The notes below the pieces were generated by a model. The model did not search any database. It worked only from the letters and a program-made list of their open reading frames with translations, and was not told where the DNA came from. A DNA stretch of 49,233 nucleotides, from NCBI GenBank assembly GCA_947164995.1, contig CAMUYU010000006.1:1-49233 (forward strand), read 5' to 3'. Both the position numbers and the translations under genes were made by a program. Shown here piece by piece: positions 28,784-36,420 of the stretch. Positions within the stretch are counted from its first letter, which is position 1. The number at the start of each line of letters is the position of its first letter. The stretch comes from an uncultured Clostridia bacterium. GTDB taxonomy: Bacteria > Bacillota > Clostridia > TANB77 > UBA1234.

Positions 28784-29260
28784 ATGACAATAAAGTTTAA
28801 AAAAATCAATATATACGATGTTGGTGCAATAATATTAGTTATCGCCCTTTGCTTTGCAGCATACTTAAAATTTGGAATCATAGAACACACAAAAATTGAT
28901 ACTGAAATGACCAACATTGAATATACTATTACATTTAATTATTTAAGAAAATACTCTGTTGACACTTTTAAATCTGGTGATACACTTTATGACACTCAAA
29001 CTAAAATGGATATTGGTAAAATAACAAAAGTTGAATATGAACCAGCAAAAAGAATAATTGAAACTGTTGACGGTCAAGCTAAAACATTTATAAATCCAGA
29101 TAGATATGATGTTACAATAACAGTTGAAGCTGAAGGATTAGAAAAAGATACAGGATATTTTGCAAATAGAAGTGTTGAATTAAAAGTTGGTAGCACAAAA
29201 CATGTAGAAACATTATATATTAAATCATCAGGAATTGTAAAAAGCATAAAAACAAAATAA
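28784..29260 (+). CDS. DUF4330-like membrane-anchored protein
   Basis: NIYDVGAIILVIALCFAAYLKFG TM + ...DTLYDTQTKMDIGKITKVE...VTITVEAEGLEKD...ELKVG. Confidence 0.8.
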   Translation: MTIKFKKINIYDVGAIILVIALCFAAYLKFGIIEHTKIDTEMTNIEYTITFNYLRKYSVDTFKSGDTLYDTQTKMDIGKITKVEYEPAKRIIETVDGQAKTFINPDRYDVTITVEAEGLEKDTGYFANRSVELKVGSTKHVETLYIKSSGIVKSIKTK

Positions 29261-29297
29261 AAAAAAGCACACTCAAATTAGAGTGTGCTTTTTTTAT
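29258..29297. terminator. Bidirectional Rho-independent terminator between convergent genes
   Basis: AAAAAAAAGCACACTCaaattaGAGTGTGCTTTTTTT. Confidence 0.9.
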
Positions 29298-29627
29298 TTA
29301 GAACTCATATTCATTGTCGTCATAGTCAGGATCTTCTTCTGACTTTTCTTTTCTTGTTTTGAACTCAACATGTCTGGGCTCTTTGCAGTGTTCCAAACCA
29401 AATTTGTAGAGCCTCATAAATGTATAAACCAGAAAAATAAGAACTAATGTATAGCCAATATACAATATAATCATTTTTCCGCTTTCCGTACAAAACAAAA
29501 ATCCTATGACCAAAAATGCCACAACAAAAACAGCGATTTTGACTACCAACGCACTTGCATTGCTAAATAATTTTTCTGCGAGAACTTCAAGTTTCTCATC
29601 ATACTTGTTCCGAATGTCATTCATCAC
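29298..29627 (-). CDS. Small orphan membrane protein (two TM segments)
   Basis: ALVVKIAVFVVAFLVIGFLFC and MIILYIGYTLVLIFLVYTFM; RBS AGGAGG; consensus promoter. Confidence 0.75.
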   Translation of the reverse strand: MMNDIRNKYDEKLEVLAEKLFSNASALVVKIAVFVVAFLVIGFLFCTESGKMIILYIGYTLVLIFLVYTFMRLYKFGLEHCKEPRHVEFKTRKEKSEEDPDYDDNEYEF

Positions 29628-29660
29628 GCAGAACCTCCTATAATTTAAAAATACTAATAT

Positions 29661-29689
29661 ATTATAGCATCAGCACTGCGTTATGTCAA
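29661..29689 (-). promoter_or_regulatory. Sigma-A-type promoter for 29298-29627
   Basis: Minus strand GTTGACATAA; TTGACA-17 nt-TATAAT. Confidence 0.8.
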
Positions 29690-29707
29690 CTATTAGCAAA
29701 AAATAGC

Positions 29708-29899
29708 TTAATTTTCGCTTTCTTCTTGTTTAACATATAATTGACATACACAATTATGGTTTTGAACGAAGTCATCACATGGACATAGTGTAGTATCATC
29801 TTTATTAATTCTACAAGGGCAATGCCCCTCTTTTCTATATATTCCCTCTGTAATTTTAGCTACTATTTCTTTATTTGGGTTTAAAACGAATCCTTTCAT
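29708..29899 (-). CDS. Mini ferredoxin-thioredoxin reductase catalytic-subunit-like Cys-rich protein
   Basis: MKGFVLNPNKEIVAKITEGIYRKEGHCPCRINKDDTTLCPCDDFVQNHNCVCQLYV: CPC-x9-CPC-x8-CVC; AAGGAGG RBS supports start at 29899. Confidence 0.75.
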   Translation of the reverse strand: MKGFVLNPNKEIVAKITEGIYRKEGHCPCRINKDDTTLCPCDDFVQNHNCVCQLYVKQEESEN

Positions 29900-29922
29900 A
29901 TTTTTGCCTCCTTCAAAAATCA

Positions 29923-29956
29923 ATAAAAAACTAGATAAGAAATATCTTATCTAGTT
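29923..29956 (-). terminator. Rho-independent terminator of 29991-30929 unit
   Basis: AACTAGATAAGAtatTTCTTATCTAGTTttttatt on minus strand. Confidence 0.75.
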
Positions 29957-29990
29957 AAAATATAACAATCTAATTTGAATATGTCAAATT

Positions 29991-30338
29991 TTATTTGTCA
30001 TCTTTCTCATAATATTCTTCTGGTTCTAATGGAGAAAAAAATGGTCTAGTCTCATCTGGGTCACATTGTTCCTTATACATTTCAATATAATCAAACGTGG
30101 CTTGAGGATCTATATTAAAATAATGCCTACATACTCTACGATAAAGTGTTAAAGCCTCTTCTGTTTCATTAAAACAAAGGACTTCAAGCAATTGGTCTAA
30201 AACTTCTTCAATAGATTTTTTATCTTTTAACTTTAACCTAAGTATTCTTTCTGCCTGTGGTTTAACTAACATGTATCTCTCATGATTTAGATAAACTAAT
30301 TGCCGTGCCATTTCTAATAAATGCTCATCAACAGCCAT
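29991..30338 (-). CDS. Hypothetical helical protein
   Basis: 115 aa ORF, aligned with operon direction. Confidence 0.7.
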   Translation of the reverse strand: MAVDEHLLEMARQLVYLNHERYMLVKPQAERILRLKLKDKKSIEEVLDQLLEVLCFNETEEALTLYRRVCRHYFNIDPQATFDYIEMYKEQCDPDETRPFFSPLEPEEYYEKDDK

Positions 30339-30353
30339 GATTCTCTCCCTCTT

Positions 30354-30929
30354 TTATTTAACTTCTTTGTTTTTAATAACACTTTCCAAAAACTCAGATC
30401 TTAAAATATCCATAGTTCCTCTATCATAGTACTTACCGTTTAAGTAAATAGATTCTCTCTTTGAGCCAACATACTTAAATCCAGCCTTTTCATAGCACCT
30501 TCTTGCTCTTTCATTGCAACTTAAATAATCTAAATATACGCTATGCATATTTAAATAATTAAATGCAAAATCAAGTAACAATTTCATAGCTTCAGTCCCA
30601 TATCCTTGGCTTCTCCTAGAACCATCACCTATCATAATACCAAGTTCACAAGACCTATCTACTCTACTCATATGTCTAATAGAAACATTTCCTATTAAAC
30701 TATCATCTGAAATTAAGCAAATGCTAAAAACATACTCATCACTTGATTTGTCAAGACTTTTAACCCACTCTTGTTCACCAGTAATGGTATATACTTTTGT
30801 AGTTGCACCAATATAATCAGTAGTATTCATATTGTTCATCCACTCAAAAAATGCATTTGCATCTTGCTCGTAAACAGGTGAAAGATATATGTTTTCACCA
30901 ATAAATTTTCTAGCTCTACCAGTAGACAT
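30354..30929 (-). CDS. GNAT family (RimJ/RimL-like) N-acetyltransferase
   Basis: IGNVSIRHMSRVDRSCELGIMIGDGSRRSQGYGTEAMKLLLDFAFNYLNMHSVYLDYLSCNERARRCYEKAGF; RBS GGAGG before ATG at 30929. Confidence 0.93.
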   Translation of the reverse strand: MSTGRARKFIGENIYLSPVYEQDANAFFEWMNNMNTTDYIGATTKVYTITGEQEWVKSLDKSSDEYVFSICLISDDSLIGNVSIRHMSRVDRSCELGIMIGDGSRRSQGYGTEAMKLLLDFAFNYLNMHSVYLDYLSCNERARRCYEKAGFKYVGSKRESIYLNGKYYDRGTMDILRSEFLESVIKNKEVK

Positions 30930-31026
30930 ATTTTTCCCTCCTTCTTTGTTATTTAACAAAGTATATCACAAATCATAAATACTTGAACATTTTATCACAT
31001 ATTATGTAAATTTGCAACAATATTCC

Positions 31027-31197
31027 TAGCAAGCTGTTGTGATATATTACTAAAGAAAACAATCTGCACGACATTCAGCTCTTAGCGTTTCGACATACAA
31101 TCTAGTGGTTAGTATCATAAAAAGTAATGATGGCGAAAAGCTTAGAGATGAAGGAGCTCAAGCCGTTTTCGTAGTAATATATCACAACAGCTTGCTA
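31027..31197. repeat. 171-bp element bounded by 26-bp perfect inverted repeats (candidate MITE or long hairpin)
   Basis: TAGCAAGCTGTTGTGATATATTACTA at 31027-31052 and its exact reverse complement at 31172-31197; partially paired interior. Confidence 0.9.
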
Positions 31198-31229
31198 TTT
31201 AATAATAATGTAATAGAAAAATTGCACAA

Positions 31230-31255
31230 AATATGATATCATATTCGTATACGAA
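31230..31255. promoter_or_regulatory. Two overlapping perfect palindromes upstream of the recombinase (candidate operator)
   Basis: AATATGATATCATATT (31230-31245) and TTCGTATACGAA (31244-31255) immediately before the RBS. Confidence 0.5.
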
Positions 31256-31267
31256 GGGGATGAAAAT

Positions 31268-32290
31268 ATGCTAAATGAACAAACAGCCTCTACTCCAAAA
31301 CCAGTAAGAGACTTTCTAAACTACAACATAAGCATGAATAAATCTAAAAACTCAGTAAAAGAATATGAGTACGATTTAGTTAGATTTTTAAAATTCATGA
31401 AAGCCGCTGGCGATGGGATAAAACCAGAAAAAATAAACTATGACGAAATAGATATATCTAAAGTTGATGCTAAATTTCTAAGTTACATAGAAACAAGTGA
31501 TATATATGAATATATGTCTTATCTTGCCACAACTTTAAATTTAGGTCCAGCTACAAGAGCTAGAAAATTATCATCTATAAAAGGATTCTTTAAGTATTTA
31601 ACAGTAAAATCAAGTGTTCTTGAAAACAATCCAGCAAAAGATGTAGAAACTCCAAAACAAAATAAAAGACTTCCAAAATATTTATCTATTGCAGAAAGTC
31701 AAAAACTTTTAAAAACAGCAAAGGCAGATAATAAAAATCAATATTCAAGATTAAAAAACCCAAATAAAGAATTATCTGAACATCAAAAATATCTAGGAAT
31801 AAGAGACCATGCAATTTGCACTTTATTCTTAAATTGTGGAATGCGTCTTTCAGAGTTAGTTGGAATAAATAGAAGTCATATTAAAATGGATGAAGATATA
31901 TTAACTGTTATTGGTAAAGGTAATAAACAAAGAACCGTTTATCTAAACAAAGCCTGCAAAACTGTTATAAACGATTATTTAAAAATACGACCTGATATAA
32001 AAGGTCCTGATTCAGATGCACTATTCTTAAGTGAAAGAAAAAATAGAATTAGTAGAAGAATGGTTCAAACTGCTATTTCAGAATACTTAGAAGCTGCAGG
32101 ACTAAAAGGTTATTCAACGCATAAACTAAGACATACTGCAGCAACTTTAATGTATCAAAACGGAGTTGATGTAAGAGCTCTTCAAGAAATATTAGGTCAT
32201 GAAAACATAGGAACAACTGAAATATATACACATGTAGATAATTATCAAATAAGACAAGCAATTGAAAATAACCCTCTTGCAAATTTATAG
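31268..32290 (+). CDS. Tyrosine recombinase, XerC/XerD-like
   Basis: CGMRLSELVGI, STHKLRHTAATLMYQNGVDVRALQEILGHENIGTTEIYTHV (R-HxxR-H-Y catalytic set). Confidence 0.93.
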   Translation: MLNEQTASTPKPVRDFLNYNISMNKSKNSVKEYEYDLVRFLKFMKAAGDGIKPEKINYDEIDISKVDAKFLSYIETSDIYEYMSYLATTLNLGPATRARKLSSIKGFFKYLTVKSSVLENNPAKDVETPKQNKRLPKYLSIAESQKLLKTAKADNKNQYSRLKNPNKELSEHQKYLGIRDHAICTLFLNCGMRLSELVGINRSHIKMDEDILTVIGKGNKQRTVYLNKACKTVINDYLKIRPDIKGPDSDALFLSERKNRISRRMVQTAISEYLEAAGLKGYSTHKLRHTAATLMYQNGVDVRALQEILGHENIGTTEIYTHVDNYQIRQAIENNPLANL

Positions 32291-32342
32291 GGACACCCTT
32301 TATTTGGGGAATTATTCAAATTCCCCAAATAAGTGTGTCCCC
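32290..32342. repeat. REP-like extended imperfect palindrome abutting the recombinase stop codon
   Basis: GGGACACcctttATTTGGGGAATTattcAAATTCCCCAAATaagtGTGTCCCC. Confidence 0.75.
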
Positions 32343-32346
32343 TTTC

Positions 32347-32502
32347 TTAAATCTCTACAACTGCTTCTCCACTTTCTAGATTTATATTTTCAACATCTAG
32401 TTCTTTGAATTCTTCTGGCATTTTCTCAGCAATATCTTCAAAGATAACGTCTCCATCTTTTATAATTTTTACTTTATATAAACGAAGTTCTTTAAGTTTC
32501 AT
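32347..32502 (-). CDS. Small 51-aa protein downstream of der
   Basis: MKLKELRLYKVKIIKDGDVIFEDIAEKMPEEFKELDVENINLESGEAVVEI; GGAG RBS; too short for the ORF track. Confidence 0.6.
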   Translation of the reverse strand: MKLKELRLYKVKIIKDGDVIFEDIAEKMPEEFKELDVENINLESGEAVVEI

Positions 32503-32517
32503 AAAAGTCTCCTTATA

Positions 32518-33861
32518 TTATTTCTTTCCTTTTTCTAAATCTTTATTAGATTTTTCTCTAGGAATAATTCTAACAGGTGTACCATTAAAACCAAAATGTT
32601 TACGAAGTTGATTTTCAATATATCTTTGATAAGAAAAATGAAATAACTTAACACTATTACAGAACACCACAAAAGAAGGTGGTCTTGTAGAAACTTGTGT
32701 TGCATAATATAGTTTTAATCTTCTTCCTTTATCTGATGGTGGTTGAACAAGTGTAATTGCTTCATTAATAACATCATTTAGCATACCTGTTGTAATACGT
32801 TTTGAATTTTCTGCATTTACATCATTAATAAGTGAAAATAACTTATCAATTCTTTGGCCAGTAAGAGCAGAAACAAATAAAACTGGTGCATAATCTAAGT
32901 ATGATAGTTCTTGATAAACTTGTGCTTTATACTTTTCAAGAGAACCTGTTTCTTTTTCTACAGCATCCCACTTATTTACAAGTAAAATGACCCCTTTACC
33001 ACTTTCATGAGCCTCTCCTGCAATCTTTGCATCTTGCTCTGTAACACCTTCAGTAGCATCAATTACTAAAACACAAACATCTGCTTTTTCAATAGAAGTT
33101 TTTGCACGAATTATACTAAATCTTTCTATATCTTCTTCTATTTTACTTTTTCTACGAATACCAGCTGTATCAATAAAAATATACTTTCCAAATTTATTTT
33201 CATATTTAGTATCTATAGCATCTCTAGTTGTACCAGCGATATTAGAAACTATTAATCTTTTCTCTCCTAAAATCTTATTGATTAATGAAGACTTACCTGC
33301 ATTAGGTTTCCCTATAACGGCTACACTAATATACTCTTCATCTTGATCCTCTTCTTTTTCTGGTGGAAAATGGTCAACAACTGCATCTAATAGTTCACCT
33401 GTACCTAATCTGTTAATAGAAGAAACTGGGAATGGATCTCCAATTCCAAGATTATAAAATTCATATAATTCAGCAGGAGTTTCACCAATTTTATCTGCTT
33501 TATTACATGCAAGTACTACTGGTTTTTTAGATTTTCTAAGCATAGTTGCAACTTCATAATCATCTGCTGTTACACCTTGCTTAATATCTGTTAAGAATAT
33601 AATAACATCTGCTGTTTCAATTGCTATTTCTGCTTGAAGCTTCATTTGAACTCTAATTTCATCATCTGATTTTGGCTCTATACCGCCAGTATCAATTAAT
33701 GTAAATTTTCTACCACGCCACTCAGAGTCACCATATATACGATCTCTTGTAACACCAGGCGTGTCTTCAACTATTGACTTTCTTTCACCAATTATATAGT
33801 TAAAAAATGTTGATTTTCCAACGTTTGGGCGTCCAATAATTGCAACTATTGGTTTTGACAT
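32518..33861 (-). CDS. der: Ribosome-associated GTPase Der (EngA)
   Basis: Two G domains: AIIGRPNVGKSTFFNYI and AVIGKPNAGKSSLINKI, KH-like C-terminus. Confidence 0.98.
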   Translation of the reverse strand: MSKPIVAIIGRPNVGKSTFFNYIIGERKSIVEDTPGVTRDRIYGDSEWRGRKFTLIDTGGIEPKSDDEIRVQMKLQAEIAIETADVIIFLTDIKQGVTADDYEVATMLRKSKKPVVLACNKADKIGETPAELYEFYNLGIGDPFPVSSINRLGTGELLDAVVDHFPPEKEEDQDEEYISVAVIGKPNAGKSSLINKILGEKRLIVSNIAGTTRDAIDTKYENKFGKYIFIDTAGIRRKSKIEEDIERFSIIRAKTSIEKADVCVLVIDATEGVTEQDAKIAGEAHESGKGVILLVNKWDAVEKETGSLEKYKAQVYQELSYLDYAPVLFVSALTGQRIDKLFSLINDVNAENSKRITTGMLNDVINEAITLVQPPSDKGRRLKLYYATQVSTRPPSFVVFCNSVKLFHFSYQRYIENQLRKHFGFNGTPVRIIPREKSNKDLEKGKK

Positions 33862-33969
33862 ATTTCCTCACCTCCACGAGTTACTATTTTACATAATATT
33901 GTTAAAAAAGTCAAGAATTAAGAGGTGAAAAGAACATCTTCTCACCTCTTATACATACATTTAAATAAA

Positions 33970-35121
33970 TTACATAGCTTGTCTATAAAGATTAATAAAG
34001 TCTTCTTTAGTTGTTTCTCTAGGATTTCCTGGTCTGCATGGATCTTCCATAGCTTTTTCTGCAAGCATTTCTAAATCTTCTTCTGTAGCACCTGTATCTT
34101 TAACAGTAGTTGTAATTCCTACTGATTTAGAAAGTTCTGAAATCATCCAGCAGAATGTATTAATAACATCTTGATCATTAAGATTTGCAGCATCTGGACG
34201 TCCAATTTCGCAAAGAATTTCTCTAAATCTTTGTGCACAAACTTCACCATTAAATCTCATAACTGTTGGAAGTAAAATTGCATTTGCTAGACCATGAGGC
34301 GTGTCATAAACTGCTCCTAACTGATGAGCCATTGAGTGAACAATACCTAATCCAACATTTGAAAATCCCATACCAGCTATATATTGAGCCATAGCCATAT
34401 TTTCGATTGCCTCTTCATTTTTATCATTAACAGCTGCAGGTAAATTTTTGAAGATTAATTTGATAGCTTCCATATGGAACATATCACTCATAGTATTATG
34501 AGCTTTTGTTATATAACCTTCAATAGCATGTGTTAATGCATCCATACCAGTTGCAGCAGCCATACTCTTTGGCATTGTAGACATTAAGTCTGAATCTATA
34601 ATAGCTAGACAAGGAATATCGTTTGGATCTACGCATACCATTTTAATTTTTCTTGTTTCATCTGTAATAACATAGTTAATAGTAACTTCTGCAGCAGTAC
34701 CATGTGTAGTTGGAAGACAAATTAATGGCATACTCTTATTTACAGTATTTGATAAACCATTAAGACTTTCTAAAGTTCTATCTGGGTTTGTCATAAGAAT
34801 GCCTATTCCCTTGGCTGTATCCATAGTAGAACCTCCACCAACTGCAACAATAACATCAGATTTATCTAATGTACATCTTTCAACTCCGCCTAGTACATTA
34901 GCGATTGTAGGATTTGGTTTGATATCATCATAAAGAGTATAATCAATACCTGCTCTTTCTAAAACATCAATTACTTTTTTAGTAACTCCTGCTTCAACTA
35001 GTGATTTGTCAGATACTAAGAATACTTTCTTAAATCCTCTTTTTACAATTTCTTCAGGTAATACTTCTCTTGCGTTCTTTCCAAAATAAGCTGTTTCATT
35101 TAAAACAAATCTTAAAGCCAT
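33970..35121 (-). CDS. Iron-containing alcohol dehydrogenase
   Basis: VGGGSTMDTAKGIGIL; AATGMDALTHAIEGYI; GIVHSMAHQLGAVYDTPHGLANAILLP; start MALRFVLNE supported by RBS. Confidence 0.95.
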   Translation of the reverse strand: MALRFVLNETAYFGKNAREVLPEEIVKRGFKKVFLVSDKSLVEAGVTKKVIDVLERAGIDYTLYDDIKPNPTIANVLGGVERCTLDKSDVIVAVGGGSTMDTAKGIGILMTNPDRTLESLNGLSNTVNKSMPLICLPTTHGTAAEVTINYVITDETRKIKMVCVDPNDIPCLAIIDSDLMSTMPKSMAAATGMDALTHAIEGYITKAHNTMSDMFHMEAIKLIFKNLPAAVNDKNEEAIENMAMAQYIAGMGFSNVGLGIVHSMAHQLGAVYDTPHGLANAILLPTVMRFNGEVCAQRFREILCEIGRPDAANLNDQDVINTFCWMISELSKSVGITTTVKDTGATEEDLEMLAEKAMEDPCRPGNPRETTKEDFINLYRQAM

Positions 35122-35171
35122 CTTATTTTCCTCCTTGGTTAAATAACATATCAATTCATATTATATTATAC

Positions 35172-35204
35172 AAAAACCCTTGAATAATTAACATATTCAA
35201 GGGT
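35172..35204 (-). terminator. Rho-independent terminator of 35235-35624
   Basis: ACCCTTGAATAtgttaattATTCAAGGGTTTTTG on minus strand. Confidence 0.7.
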
Positions 35205-35234
35205 AATTTGTAATATTAAATTTATGTTACAAAA

Positions 35235-35624
35235 CTAATTAGCTTCTCCAGAAAGATTTTCTCCACTTATAATAGTTTCTTCTTCAACCACTTCATCAAG
35301 CAACGTTATTTCATCTCCTGATTCAAAAGAATCACTTACTTCACCAGATTCAATGATTTCTTCTTCATCACCAGATGTTAATAAAGACTCATCTTCTCTA
35401 AATTCTGAAAGATAATCAAAATTTTCTATAACAAGTCCTGCATCTATTTTTTCATTCTCAGATAAAGTTGATGGATCTATCGTTACTTCTTTATTTGTTT
35501 CTTCACCATTTTCTTTTTTTAGTAGTCCAGTAGCATCAAGTGAAACAAATACAAAAACAATAAAAACTATAATAAGCACTAAAGCATATTTAACTTGTCT
35601 AAATCTTACATCTTCCCCATCCAT
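35235..35624 (-). CDS. Small membrane protein with acidic SGD/SGE-rich exoplasmic tail
   Basis: YALVLIIVFIVFVFVSLDATGLL TM; tail ...LTSGDEEEIIESGEVSDSFESGDEITLLDEVVEEETIISGENLSGEAN. Confidence 0.75.
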   Translation of the reverse strand: MDGEDVRFRQVKYALVLIIVFIVFVFVSLDATGLLKKENGEETNKEVTIDPSTLSENEKIDAGLVIENFDYLSEFREDESLLTSGDEEEIIESGEVSDSFESGDEITLLDEVVEEETIISGENLSGEAN

Positions 35625-35672
35625 AAATTATCACTCCCCATAACTTCTTACAACAATACTATTATATTATAT

Positions 35673-35706
35673 AAAAAAACAACTTACCATACATAGTAAG
35701 TTGTAA
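35673..35706 (-). terminator. Rho-independent terminator downstream of the RluA-type gene
   Basis: CAACTTACtatgtatgGTAAGTTGTTTTTTTAT on minus strand. Confidence 0.75.
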
Positions 35707-35722
35707 ATATTTAATATTAAAT

Positions 35723-36412
35723 TTATGTAACATCGCTAATATCAAAGTATTTCCATATACCAACCTTATTGGGTAAACATTTAAATTCCATAATTTCATC
35801 TTTTACCGGGTGCTTAAACGAAAGCTTATATGCCCATAATGCAATTTGTTCACCTTTAGGACCTTTTCCATATCTCTGATCTCCATACAAAGGACAATTT
35901 CTTGATGAAAATTGTACTCTTATTTGATGATGACGTCCTGTCTCAAGTTCTATCTCTACTAAACTGTATTCTTTATCTTTTATAGTCTTGTTATCTATTA
36001 TTTTATACGATAATTTAGCAAATTTCGCACCACGTTTTTCTTTTGAACAAACCGTACTTTTGTTTAATGCTTCGTTTTTAATCATATAATCTTCTAGTAC
36101 ATTATTGTTAGGCAACGAATTATTTTCAACAACTGCTAAATATGATTTATTAAATTCTTTGCTTCTTACGCTTTCAGATAATCTCGAAGCTGCTTTTGAA
36201 GTCTTTGCAAAAACCATAACTCCACCAACAGGTCTATCAAGTCTATGTACTAATCCTAAATATACATTACCTTCTTTTTTATATTTTTCTTTCAAATAAC
36301 TTTTACATATAGTAATCATATCTTTATCGCCTGTATCATCAGATTGTGATGGCACATTGCAGGGTTTTTCAACAACTAAAATATGATTATCTTCGTATAT
36401 TACTTTTAGCAT
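35723..36412 (-). CDS. RluA-family pseudouridine synthase
   Basis: VIYEDNHILVVEKPCNVPSQ; LGLVHRLDRPVGGVMVFAKTSKAASRLS; ETGRHHQIRVQ; likely start MLKVIYED at 36412. Confidence 0.93.
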   Translation of the reverse strand: MLKVIYEDNHILVVEKPCNVPSQSDDTGDKDMITICKSYLKEKYKKEGNVYLGLVHRLDRPVGGVMVFAKTSKAASRLSESVRSKEFNKSYLAVVENNSLPNNNVLEDYMIKNEALNKSTVCSKEKRGAKFAKLSYKIIDNKTIKDKEYSLVEIELETGRHHQIRVQFSSRNCPLYGDQRYGKGPKGEQIALWAYKLSFKHPVKDEIMEFKCLPNKVGIWKYFDISDVT

Positions 36413-36420
36413 AGTAACCT

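Noticed and set aside
31268-32290. Tyrosine recombinase as a prophage or ICE integrase
   Set aside because: No phage structural, conjugation or replication genes and no tRNA attachment site nearby; sequence is more XerC/D-like.
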